Below are positions 45,264 through 53,988 of a DNA stretch of 64,000 nucleotides, piece by piece. Numbering within the stretch: position 1 is the stretch's first letter; each line of letters opens with the position of its first letter. Made by a program: the position numbers and the translations under genes. The stretch covers positions 744,001 through 808,000 of the forward strand of contig NZ_SJPI01000001.1 in assembly GCF_007859865.1 (NCBI RefSeq). The letters are read 5' to 3'. The DNA comes from Rubripirellula amarantea. Its GTDB lineage: Bacteria > Planctomycetota > Planctomycetia > Pirellulales > Pirellulaceae. The notes below the pieces were generated by a model. It did no database searches and had not been told where the DNA came from. It saw only the letters and a program-made list of their open reading frames with translations.

Positions 45264-47402
45264 ATGCGTTTCGCGTTTCTTTTCATTGCCCTAATTTTCC
45301 TTAGGGTAACTCTAATATCTAGCGTGCTGCCATTGCACGTTAGCGGACAAGAACCACGATTGCCGAGCGAGGCAACCGGCGCCGACGAGTCGATTTTCGC
45401 GGCGCCGCCGGATGTGACTTACATCGTTGACCCTGTTCGTGGCAGCGATACTCGCGGAAGCGGTGTTGCCTCACGTCCATTGAAGACCCTTCAACGCGCT
45501 CTGGAGCTTGCCGAACGATCTTACACTCGCAGTTCCAAAATTCGCATCAGCCTCTTGCCGGGTAAATACCGCGAAGAGAACTTCTTCGATGCTAAGCGTC
45601 CTGGCCCAAGCGGCTACCTGCACATCGTTGCATCTGAACCGCGTCGTGCCATCATCACCGGCATGGACGATTGGACGGGCACAGACCGAGCATGGAAGAA
45701 AGAAAGTGACGGTTCGTTTTCAAAACCTTGGACTCTAAGGTGGGGATTCGAAAAGCGGGGACGCGTGCATGGACCCGAGGCGGAGTTTGACGAGTCTTTG
45801 ATTACGCGTCGTGAATGGATTGTCATGAACGAAAATCAAGTGCTGCGACAAGTGCTCGAAAGAGAAAAGCTTGAACCAGGAACATTCTTTGTCGATGACC
45901 AATCGTCGCTAGTATATGTTCGACCACCCGTAGGCTTGAACCCTAATCGTGACCTGATTGAGGTCGCCACGCGTCCCAGCAAAGTCCCCTATGAAGGTTG
46001 GATGTGGACGTTCTGGAATATGGAGAACTTTAAGATCGAAGGGCTCACGTTCACGGGTTCTGCTGCCTTTCCCAACGGAGCCAACTTGCATTTAGGCCGG
46101 GGTTGTAAGAACGTCGTCATTGAAGATTGTGCATTCGAACGTAACGGCAGTGGCGGGCTTAACTTCGATGGCGATGACACTGGCAACCCGCCGCAGTTCA
46201 AAGGCGTCACGAAGGTCACGGTGCGAAACTGCGTCGCGTCTGACAACGGAACGTCAGGCTTTCACGGCAGTTGCAACAATGGGATTGTTGTTTCGAGTAA
46301 GTTCGAACGGAACAACATCCGCGGTCACTGGGCCGGCAGTAACGGGTGGGCAATCGCCGGTGCCAAGTTTGTGCGATCCCATCGACTTCGTTTTCAGAAC
46401 AATGATGTAACGGACAACTTGACCGGTGGAATGTGGCTGGACATACGCTGCAGCGATGTTCAAATCGATGGTTGCCGGGTCAAAAAGAATGTTGGCACCG
46501 ACCAGCATGGCAACTCCGATCAATGTGGAATTTACGTTGAAACCTGCCGAGGTCCGATATTGATCGAGAACACTGAAATCAGCGGAAGCTACATTGGTGT
46601 TCAGATCGGCAACAGTCATGACGTCACGATTCGTGACTGCAAGATTGCCAACAATGAGTTCACACAACTGGGACTTGAAAGTAGAGATCGAGGAGACGAC
46701 AACCCTAAGCACAACGAGCGATTGTTGGTGACCGACAACTTCATGGCATCCCAAGATAACGCCATGCTCGTTCGGCAAATTTGGTCCGACGACCAAGGTG
46801 ACCTCGAACTTTCGCTCGCAGGTTTGCGGTCCACTCAATTTGTGAAGAACCGCTATTTCGCGAGCAAACCCAGCACATCTTTCATGGCGATGGATTTGTC
46901 CAGCGACAGCCTCAGTTGGCAAACGATGACATTCAACCAATGGAAACAAAGAACGGGATTCGACACCGACGGTTCAACGCTCAACCAACAAACTGAATTG
47001 GGCGGATCAGCGGGAAGCCCACTCAGTGCCGACCAATTCGACGAAGGCGATGGCATTACGGTTTTTGACGGAGGCTTCGGCGATCTTGGTGAAAGCGATG
47101 GAGTAGCAGATTGGGTGTGCTACAGAAACTTTGATTTTGGTCAACAAACCAACCAAGCGACGATAACGTTTGGCGTTCCCGAGTCCCACGCAGGCGGAAA
47201 GGTCGAAATTCGAGTTGATTCCGTCGATGGTCCGCTACTAGGAACTGTCACCGTCGCCTCAACGGGCGGGTGGTCGCAGCACGGCGCACAAACGTTTGAA
47301 CTAGAATCAATCACCGGCCAGCATGACGTGTACCTGGTGGGTCGCGAGACCAGCGTTGTTGGCAACATTTACGAAATCCACTTTCAATCCAAGACACCAT
47401 GA
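45264..47402 (+). CDS. Secreted beta-helix protein with CBM6-like C-terminus
   Basis: A 712-residue protein with a signal peptide (FLFIALIFLRVTLISSVLP). Residues about 50-130 start with YIVDPVRGSDTRGSGVASRPLKTLQRALELAE, a common entry to right-handed parallel beta-helix proteins, and the middle is full of short beta-helix rungs (VVIEDCAFERNGSGGLNFDG, RLRFQNNDVTDNLTGGMWLD). The C-terminal about 120 residues resemble a CBM6-type carbohydrate module (GDGITVFDGGFGDL, then VCYRNFDFGQQTNQATITFGV). It is likely a polysaccharide-binding or polysaccharide-degrading protein. Its stop overlaps the start of the PVC-type cytochrome gene (ATGA at 47399-47402). Confidence 0.85.
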   Translation: MRFAFLFIALIFLRVTLISSVLPLHVSGQEPRLPSEATGADESIFAAPPDVTYIVDPVRGSDTRGSGVASRPLKTLQRALELAERSYTRSSKIRISLLPGKYREENFFDAKRPGPSGYLHIVASEPRRAIITGMDDWTGTDRAWKKESDGSFSKPWTLRWGFEKRGRVHGPEAEFDESLITRREWIVMNENQVLRQVLEREKLEPGTFFVDDQSSLVYVRPPVGLNPNRDLIEVATRPSKVPYEGWMWTFWNMENFKIEGLTFTGSAAFPNGANLHLGRGCKNVVIEDCAFERNGSGGLNFDGDDTGNPPQFKGVTKVTVRNCVASDNGTSGFHGSCNNGIVVSSKFERNNIRGHWAGSNGWAIAGAKFVRSHRLRFQNNDVTDNLTGGMWLDIRCSDVQIDGCRVKKNVGTDQHGNSDQCGIYVETCRGPILIENTEISGSYIGVQIGNSHDVTIRDCKIANNEFTQLGLESRDRGDDNPKHNERLLVTDNFMASQDNAMLVRQIWSDDQGDLELSLAGLRSTQFVKNRYFASKPSTSFMAMDLSSDSLSWQTMTFNQWKQRTGFDTDGSTLNQQTELGGSAGSPLSADQFDEGDGITVFDGGFGDLGESDGVADWVCYRNFDFGQQTNQATITFGVPESHAGGKVEIRVDSVDGPLLGTVTVASTGGWSQHGAQTFELESITGQHDVYLVGRETSVVGNIYEIHFQSKTP

Positions 47403-50400
47403 TACGTTTCTTGTGCTTCGCACTCTCACTCGCGCTAACGATTTGTTCGACAGCACAAGGGCAAGCTACTGATGTACTAAGCGATCAAGTTCAAGAAGTG
47501 GTGAAGGCGTACCAAGGGCAGGGCGTCCAACCAGACGATTCGCAACCGACGTCACCGGACAACGTTTTATCCACGTTCACATTGGACAAAGGTATTGAAG
47601 TTGATTTGGTCGCTCACGAACCCGGCGTGGAACAACCTCTATTCTTGACTTGGGATTCGCGGGGACGCATGTGGGTCGTTGAGTACCGGCAATACCAGTA
47701 TCCCGCTGGATTAAAGGTCGTGAAGTATGACCAATACCTGCGTGCAGTATTTGACAAAACGCCGGCCCCACCACCGAAAGGAACCCAAGGCCTCGACCGT
47801 ATCACCGTACTGGAAGACACCAACCACGATGGCACGTTTGACCGATCCAAAGTGGTCATCGAGGGACTCAACATTGCCACGTCGGTCCAAGTCGGACGCG
47901 GCGGGATTTGGGTCCTCAACCCACCCTACTTACTATTTTATCCAGATGCTGATGGAGACGATGTTCCCGACAGTGATCCGGAAGTCCACCTTTCCGGATT
48001 TGGACTGCAAGACACCCACTCGGTCGCCAACAGTTTGACTTGGGGAATCGATGGTTGGCTTTATGGAGCCAATGGCAGCACAACCGGTGGAACGGTCCGA
48101 AGTGAGGGCACGCCCGAAGGAGTATCCTTTGAAGGCCAATGCATTTGGCGATATCACCCCGAAAGCAAACGATTCGAAATCTTTGCTGAAGGCGGCGGCA
48201 ATACTTTCAGCGTGGAAATTGATTCCGTCGGAAGGATTTTTTCGGGAACAAATTGGGGGAACACGCGAGGACTTCATTACCCGCAAGGTGCCTATTTCAT
48301 CAAGAACTGGGGCAAGCATGGACCTCTTACTAATCCCCATGCCTATGGGTACTTCGAACATATGAAGTGCGAAGGCGATTCACGTCGCTTTGCTCAGGCA
48401 TTCACGATTTATGAAGGAGGCCTCTTTGATGATGAATTCCAAGGTAGCATCATCGCGCCAAACTCACTGCACAACGTCGTATGGCGTTCGAAACTTGTTC
48501 CCGTTGGATCGACGTATCGAACCGTCGATCAAGCCAACCTAATGGAAAGTTCCGATCGTTGGTTCCGTCCGGTTTACGCTGGCGTTGGCCCTGATGGTGC
48601 AATCTACATGGCGGATTGGTACGACACACGACTGAGCCACCTATCACCCATCGACAATTGGCACAAAGACAGCGGTCGGCTTTATCGGGTTCGACCTCAA
48701 GGTACGTCACCGCGATACGTCCACGGTGATTTACACACTCAATCGAGTGACCAATTGCTGCAACGCTTCGATGATCCCAATAGATGGGTGCGTCAGCGTG
48801 CGGTGCTAGAACTGAGTTGGCGAGGCGATGATTCGATCACTCCCAAATTGATCGAAATGGTAGACGATGAGTCTTCGATCGAGGCACTCTGGGTTCTCCA
48901 CGCACTTAATAAATTGACGCCTCAGCATATTGCTTTGTGGGTCGATCATGATTCACCACACATTCGTCGTTGGATCGTACGTTTGTGCGGTGACGATCCA
49001 ACCAAGCCACTGCCGTCCGCTGTATCGAATGCGTTGGCGCAAGCCGCACGCCACGAGCGAGATTCACAAGTACGAGTGCAGTATGCCAGCACGGCCAAGC
49101 GAGTTGATCCCAAGACGGGCATGGCAATCGTAGCCAATATGTTACATGGCCATGATGACTCGAACGACTTGCACTTGCCAATGATGCTTTGGTGGGCGGT
49201 CGAACACCAGGCCGATGATTGGGATGCGATTGAAAGCTGGCTATCCGATGATTCCATGTGGTCGCATCCTTTGGTGCGCCAGACTATTTTGTCGCGTTTA
49301 ATGCAACGATATGCTTCGACTGGATCGTCGGACCACTTTGCCAACGCCGCACGCCTGCTCGCGATGGCACCCGACGATAAAGACACTCTCAAACCCTTGC
49401 TTGAAGGCATTAACCGTGCGTTCCAAGGCAGAGCCGTGCCAGACTTGCCGCAAGTGTTGGCGGATGCGATGAAAACGTACCGTGATTCGTTGGGTCAATC
49501 AGGCCTTGTCCTGGCGATCCGACAGGGTGACGTTTCATCGCATTCGAAAGCGATCGCTGCACTTGCGGACCGCAACGCCGACGCGGGACTGCGAATGGAG
49601 CTAGCCAGTGCGTTAAGCGAACGCCGAGTCGATGGTTGTGTGGCAACGCTGCTAGATTTGGCGACGGCCAAGACGACTACCAATCGTGCACTTCAACGAG
49701 TTGCAATCGCTTCGCTGGCAAACTTCGATGAGGAATCGGTTGCCGATCGCTTGCTGCAGAGTTTTCAGTCCAGTATTTCTAACGAAGATGATTTACGTGC
49801 GACCGCTTGCCGGACTTTGGCATCACGGTTGGGATGGGCAACGAAACTGCTCGAACAGGTCAACCAATGGCACGTCGCGGCATCGGACGTCCCGCCTGAT
49901 GCCGTCCAGCGAATGCGAACGTTTGATTCGAGCGATTTATCCAAGTCACTTGATCAAGCATTTGGTAAAGAAGCTGAAATGTCAGGACCGGAAAAGAAAG
50001 CGATGCTTGAGCGAATGCGCAAGTCACTATCTGCAACGCGATCGAGCGCGAGTGCTTCGGCGGGGAAAGTTCATTTTGATGCCAAGTGTGCCAATTGCCA
50101 TCAATTGTTCGGCGAAGGGAAATTGGTGGGACCGGCTCTCGATGGCTACCAACGATCCAACCCGATGTTCTGGTTACCCGCGATCATTGAACCAAGCTTA
50201 GAAATTCGCGAAGGTTATCAGTCCTACCGCGCGCTCACGTTCGATGGCCAAGTCATCACCGGAATGATCGCTCAGCAGTCACCCGAGACGGTCACCCTCA
50301 AATTGGCTGATGGACTCAGCCGTATTCTTGATCGTGACGACTTGGAAATCTTTGAACCGATTCCGACTTCCCTGATGCCCGAGGGTTTGCTGGATACGTT

Positions 50401-50455
50401 TAGCGAGCAAGAGTTGGCAGACTTGTTCGCCTACCTTTCCAGAGACGCCAAATAG
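47399..50455 (+). CDS. PVC-type dehydrogenase/HEAT/cytochrome c protein
   Basis: A 1018-residue protein with a signal peptide (RFLCFALSLALTICSTAQG). The first half is a sugar-dehydrogenase-like beta-propeller (MWVVEYRQYQYPAGLKVV, AIYMADWYDTRLSH). HEAT-like helical repeats follow at about residues 450-860. A c-type cytochrome module ends the protein, with the haem-binding CANCH at residues 897-901 and the distal LVGPALDGYQRSN. This is the hallmark of the planctomycete/Verrucomicrobia-type haem-binding dehydrogenase family, which probably oxidises a sugar-like compound in the periplasm. Its ATG overlaps the preceding beta-helix gene, so the two are coupled. The electron acceptor is unknown. Confidence 0.95.
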   Translation: MIRFLCFALSLALTICSTAQGQATDVLSDQVQEVVKAYQGQGVQPDDSQPTSPDNVLSTFTLDKGIEVDLVAHEPGVEQPLFLTWDSRGRMWVVEYRQYQYPAGLKVVKYDQYLRAVFDKTPAPPPKGTQGLDRITVLEDTNHDGTFDRSKVVIEGLNIATSVQVGRGGIWVLNPPYLLFYPDADGDDVPDSDPEVHLSGFGLQDTHSVANSLTWGIDGWLYGANGSTTGGTVRSEGTPEGVSFEGQCIWRYHPESKRFEIFAEGGGNTFSVEIDSVGRIFSGTNWGNTRGLHYPQGAYFIKNWGKHGPLTNPHAYGYFEHMKCEGDSRRFAQAFTIYEGGLFDDEFQGSIIAPNSLHNVVWRSKLVPVGSTYRTVDQANLMESSDRWFRPVYAGVGPDGAIYMADWYDTRLSHLSPIDNWHKDSGRLYRVRPQGTSPRYVHGDLHTQSSDQLLQRFDDPNRWVRQRAVLELSWRGDDSITPKLIEMVDDESSIEALWVLHALNKLTPQHIALWVDHDSPHIRRWIVRLCGDDPTKPLPSAVSNALAQAARHERDSQVRVQYASTAKRVDPKTGMAIVANMLHGHDDSNDLHLPMMLWWAVEHQADDWDAIESWLSDDSMWSHPLVRQTILSRLMQRYASTGSSDHFANAARLLAMAPDDKDTLKPLLEGINRAFQGRAVPDLPQVLADAMKTYRDSLGQSGLVLAIRQGDVSSHSKAIAALADRNADAGLRMELASALSERRVDGCVATLLDLATAKTTTNRALQRVAIASLANFDEESVADRLLQSFQSSISNEDDLRATACRTLASRLGWATKLLEQVNQWHVAASDVPPDAVQRMRTFDSSDLSKSLDQAFGKEAEMSGPEKKAMLERMRKSLSATRSSASASAGKVHFDAKCANCHQLFGEGKLVGPALDGYQRSNPMFWLPAIIEPSLEIREGYQSYRALTFDGQVITGMIAQQSPETVTLKLADGLSRILDRDDLEIFEPIPTSLMPEGLLDTFSEQELADLFAYLSRDAK

Positions 50456-50553
50456 CTCACTGATTAGCGGTACCCACGGCTACAAGACGCGGGAACGAAA
50501 ACCAAATCCAATCAAGAATCGACGGCGTCAGAGCGGAAAACGGCCATTCTTTT

Positions 50554-50599
50554 GGGGAACCCTCCATTCACTAGCGGGGGAACCCTCCATTCACCAGCG
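50554..50599. repeat. 23-bp tandem duplication
   Basis: The unit ggggaaccctccattcacta (50554-50576) is repeated at 50577-50599 with one mismatch; a third, partial GGGG copy follows. It lies in the 265-bp spacer before the thioredoxin-like gene. No gene is visible in this spacer. Confidence 0.8.
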
Positions 50600-50729
50600 G
50601 GGGCACACTACGGCACGATGGAGCGGCTTGATCTTGATTAACGGAGCACTTACCTTCTTAAGCACGGCAAGTTCAGGGCAACCCAGACTGCCCAGTTAGA
50701 ACTAAGCCGTTTACTTTGGAGTGACCACC

Positions 50730-51218
50730 GTGAACCGATTCATGGTTGTAAAGGGATGGGGATCCCTCGTTATTTTGCTAGGCATGTGCGTTGTTAGTGC
50801 GGCCGAAATGCCGCGATTAATTCCAGCCGCCAGCCAAACCGCCGTCACGGCGAAGCCAAGACAACCCAACGTCGTTTGGCACGATTCGATCGAATCCGGC
50901 TGGGCGGAAGCTCGTCGTCGGAACGTTCCGATGGTGATCTTCATCACCAGTGAGCGATGTAAGTACTGCGACGCTATGAAGCAGGATACGTGGTGCGACG
51001 GTACGATTGGCGAACGTCTTAAAGATCACTTCGTCGCAATTCGCTTGTCCCCTCAAGACAATCCAGAAACGCTAAAGCGTATCGAAGTCACTTCCTACCC
51101 GACAACTCTGATCGGTATCCCGGAGGGCAAGATCATTGATCATCGAGTCGGTTATCAGCCGGTCGCCGCGATGCACGGATTGCTAAGCGAAGTTCGCATG
51201 AAGCTGTTACGCCGTTAG
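50730..51218 (+). CDS. Thioredoxin-like protein with CxxC motif
   Basis: A 162-residue protein with an N-terminal export signal (VVKGWGSLVILLGMCVVSAAEM) and a thioredoxin fold containing SERCKYCDAMKQDTW, with the redox pair in CKYC. The later YPTTLIGIPEGK keeps the cis-Pro motif. This is a small DUF255/thioredoxin-7-type domain, presumably periplasmic, acting in disulfide reduction or as a chaperone. The GTG at 50730 is chosen because ggag lies about 9 bases upstream; the earlier GTG at 50721 overlaps that site. It converges with proS, the two stop codons sharing bases 51215-51218. Confidence 0.85.
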   Translation: MNRFMVVKGWGSLVILLGMCVVSAAEMPRLIPAASQTAVTAKPRQPNVVWHDSIESGWAEARRRNVPMVIFITSERCKYCDAMKQDTWCDGTIGERLKDHFVAIRLSPQDNPETLKRIEVTSYPTTLIGIPEGKIIDHRVGYQPVAAMHGLLSEVRMKLLRR

Positions 51219-52723
51219 TAAGCCTTCGCGAAGATCGCTTGCTTTTCGGCAGGCTTGCCAGTGGCAAAGCATGTTCCCGGCGTGTCGTTATTGTCTCGAG
51301 GCACGCAACGAATGGTTACCTTGAGTTCCTTTAGCAAGGGCTCGATGGATTCTTCATCGGCAAAGTGGCAGTACGCAAAACCGCCGTGAATCGAGTCTTC
51401 GTCGGTCGAAGTGAAGAACTTCCGAAAGTCAGCTTCGTTAGTGATCGTCGTTGTGTTGTCTTCACGCAGCTTTAGTGCGCGGTTGAAAAGCGCCTGCTGC
51501 ATATCGGCCAAGATAGTGCCAATGGACGAGACCAATTCAGCGCGATCAATGCCTTTGCTTTTCGATTCGTCACGGCGGCCCATGAAGACGGCATTCTTTT
51601 CGATGTCTTTGGGCCCGACTTCCAAACGAATCGGCACGCCGCGCTTCACGTGGTGCCACTTCTTTTCTCCACCACGCATATCGCGGTCGTCGATCTCGAC
51701 GCGAACAGGTGCATCGGCGTAAGACTGCGATTGCAATTCAGACTTCAACGATTCGACATATTCCAATACGGCAGCGCGTTGTTCGTCATCGCGATAGATC
51801 GGCAAGATCACCACTTGGGCAGGTGCCAAACGAGGCGGCAGTACGAATCCGTCATCATCGCTGTGCGTCATGATCAACGCTCCAATCAAGCGAGTGGAAA
51901 CGCCCCAAGAAGTCGTCCAAGCGAATTCCCGTTCTCCGCTTTCAGCTTGGAACATGATCTCTTGAGCTTTCGAGAAATTTTGTCCCAGGAAGTGACTCGT
52001 ACCAGCTTGCAGTGCTTTACGATCTTGCATCATTGCTTCGATTGATAGCGTTTCAACCGCGCCTGGGAAACGCTCACCGGGTGTTTTGGCCCCCACGATC
52101 ACGGGCATCGCCATCCAGTTTTCAGCAAAGTCGGCGTAAACGGCGACCATCCGTTCGGTTTCTTCGATGGCCTCTTCGGCGGTTGCGTGAACCGTGTGGC
52201 CTTCTTGCCAAAGGAATTCTGCGGTTCGAAGAAACAACCGAGTGCGCATTTCCCAGCGTACAACGTTTGCCCATTGGTTGATCAGCAGTGGCAAGTCGCG
52301 GTGACTCTGCACCCACTTTGCGAATGTCGCACCGATGATGGTTTCGCTAGTCGGACGAACGATCAGCGGTTCTTCCAGTTTGCCGGCAGGGCGCAGACCG
52401 CCATCGGGATCTGGTTCAAGACGATGGTGAGTGACGACGGCGCACTCTTTGGCAAATCCTTCGACGTGTTCCGCTTCCTTTTCGAGGAAGCTCATCGGAA
52501 TAAAAATGGGGAAGTAAGCGTTTTGGTGCCCTGTGGCTTTGAACATGTCATCAAGAGCCCGTTGCATGTTCTCCCACAACCGATAACCCCAAGGCTTGAT
52601 GACCATGCACCCGCGAACAGGCGAATTTTCGGCAAGATCAGCCGCCTTAATGACTTCTTGGTACCACTGGGGATAGTCTTCGCTTCGGGACGGTGAGATT
52701 GCGTTTTGAGGAGCTTTGGCCAT
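51215..52723 (-). CDS. proS: Prolyl-tRNA synthetase, archaeal/eukaryotic-type
   Basis: The enzyme charges tRNA-Pro with proline. The protein has about 502 residues. Class II motifs are visible: RPTSETIIGATFAKWVQSHRDLP as motif 2 region, and TSWGVSTRLIGALIMTHSDDDG as motif 3. It lacks the editing insertion of the long bacterial form, and its C-terminal zinc-like extension ends in KQAIFAKAY, the type 3 (eukaryote/archaeon-like) pattern. The ATG at 52723 is preferred over the upstream in-frame start at 52813, since the extra 30 residues lack homology. It is flanked by unrelated genes. Confidence 0.94.
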   Translation of the reverse strand: MAKAPQNAISPSRSEDYPQWYQEVIKAADLAENSPVRGCMVIKPWGYRLWENMQRALDDMFKATGHQNAYFPIFIPMSFLEKEAEHVEGFAKECAVVTHHRLEPDPDGGLRPAGKLEEPLIVRPTSETIIGATFAKWVQSHRDLPLLINQWANVVRWEMRTRLFLRTAEFLWQEGHTVHATAEEAIEETERMVAVYADFAENWMAMPVIVGAKTPGERFPGAVETLSIEAMMQDRKALQAGTSHFLGQNFSKAQEIMFQAESGEREFAWTTSWGVSTRLIGALIMTHSDDDGFVLPPRLAPAQVVILPIYRDDEQRAAVLEYVESLKSELQSQSYADAPVRVEIDDRDMRGGEKKWHHVKRGVPIRLEVGPKDIEKNAVFMGRRDESKSKGIDRAELVSSIGTILADMQQALFNRALKLREDNTTTITNEADFRKFFTSTDEDSIHGGFAYCHFADEESIEPLLKELKVTIRCVPRDNNDTPGTCFATGKPAEKQAIFAKAY

Positions 52724-52830
52724 GGGAATTGCGTCGGTGCAGGGCAGGGCGATCGGGGAAATGTCAACCGACACAGTTTCGCCACCGAAGCACCATCTGA
52801 GAAGCCCTGGCAATGTTGAAGGCTACGCTA

Positions 52831-53988
52831 TCAGGAACCCAGGATCTTCTCGACTCTGGCTTTGACGCGGCGTTCGCGAGTCTCATCCTGCCGTCGTATC
52901 CTCTCACGCAGGTCCTCGACTTTCCGCCGCAGCAAAATTGCGTCTAAGCGGCGAACTTCATCTTCCTTCTTGACCTGCTCAGCAACCAACAGGGGCAGCG
53001 TCTGCGTCGACAAATCCCGAGTCTTGTCATTCGGGCTCGACCGGAGCAACTCGATGAGATTGTCAACTTGAGACTGTTGCTGTGCGATTTCTTGCTTCAA
53101 CGAGGCAATCATTTGCTCAATGGATACCGAAGATTCCTCGTCAATCGATTCACTCGTATCCACCAATCCTTCTTCATCCACAGTAGCCAATCCCATCCCG
53201 CCTCCCATATCCATATCATCCATGCCCATATCCATGCCCATGCTTCCTTGTGACTCTGGACCGCCGCCCATCATGCTTGCCATTCCGCCCATCATCTCTC
53301 CCATTCCACCCATCATCATGGAGTCTGCTATGTCACTGGTCGGTGAGAAAAAAAGATCTAACCGAGGTTGCCCCATTTCACCCGTTTCGACGGATGTCGC
53401 TATCGCTCGAGTGATCTCATACAACCGCTTCGCATTCCCCGCTAATTGATGGGTATTGATGAACGGTTCCCGTAACCAAACACGAGTTTTGTCCGTATCG
53501 GTATCCACGATGAACTCCGTGGCGTTTGTCCCGAATCGCAAGGCCGTCAGCTTGGTTTGAAGCTTAAATTCTTTGACCGCGTCTTCGTCATACGACGCCG
53601 GATAACTCGCGACGACCGTACGTTGAGGCGACTTGGGTAACGGAGTTTCAACATCAACACGCACGGAATTGAGTTCAGGAAGTCCAGGTCGAAACATGCC
53701 ATCGTTGTTGATTGATCGAAACGATTCGACGACCTCTGGTGCATCCAAAAAAGGAGCCTCCTGAAAGTCGTAGTCATCCCCAAGCATGACAACCACTTCA
53801 ATAGCCGATTGTCCTCCGACCAATCCACCACCCAATCCACCACCCAATCCACCACCCATTCCACCAGCTTGCGCCATCACGTGGCCAGCGTCGGCAGTCC
53901 AAAAACAGAGCGTCCAAATGACGAAAACGGCAATCGTGCTTGGAATAGGTCGGAACATGAAAACACTCACAGGGAAAGAAAACATCAT
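52831..53988 (-). CDS. Secreted Gly/Met-rich protein with coiled-coil end
   Basis: A 385-residue protein with an export signal (STIAVFVIWTLCFWTADAGHVMAQ). A glycine-repeat segment (GGLGGGLGGGLVGG), encoded by a 12-bp DNA repeat at 53821-53865, is followed by a globular region. A second segment is rich in Met, Gly and Asp (MMMGGMGEMMGG, then GMDMGMDDMDMGGGMG), and the C-terminus is a charged coiled coil. I do not recognise the whole protein. The Met-rich segment could bind soft metals, and the coiled coil could multimerise; both are inferences. It is co-translated with the kinase upstream (ATGA overlap). Confidence 0.82.
   Translation of the reverse strand: MMFSFPVSVFMFRPIPSTIAVFVIWTLCFWTADAGHVMAQAGGMGGGLGGGLGGGLVGGQSAIEVVVMLGDDYDFQEAPFLDAPEVVESFRSINNDGMFRPGLPELNSVRVDVETPLPKSPQRTVVASYPASYDEDAVKEFKLQTKLTALRFGTNATEFIVDTDTDKTRVWLREPFINTHQLAGNAKRLYEITRAIATSVETGEMGQPRLDLFFSPTSDIADSMMMGGMGEMMGGMASMMGGGPESQGSMGMDMGMDDMDMGGGMGLATVDEEGLVDTSESIDEESSVSIEQMIASLKQEIAQQQSQVDNLIELLRSSPNDKTRDLSTQTLPLLVAEQVKKEDEVRRLDAILLRRKVEDLRERIRRQDETRERRVKARVEKILGS
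53821..53865 (-). repeat. 12-bp in-frame DNA repeat in Gly-rich segment
   Basis: The unit caatccaccacc occurs three times in a row from 53821, with a fourth, altered copy. It encodes the GGGL-type glycine repeat and can expand or contract by slippage in multiples of four residues. Confidence 0.9.
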
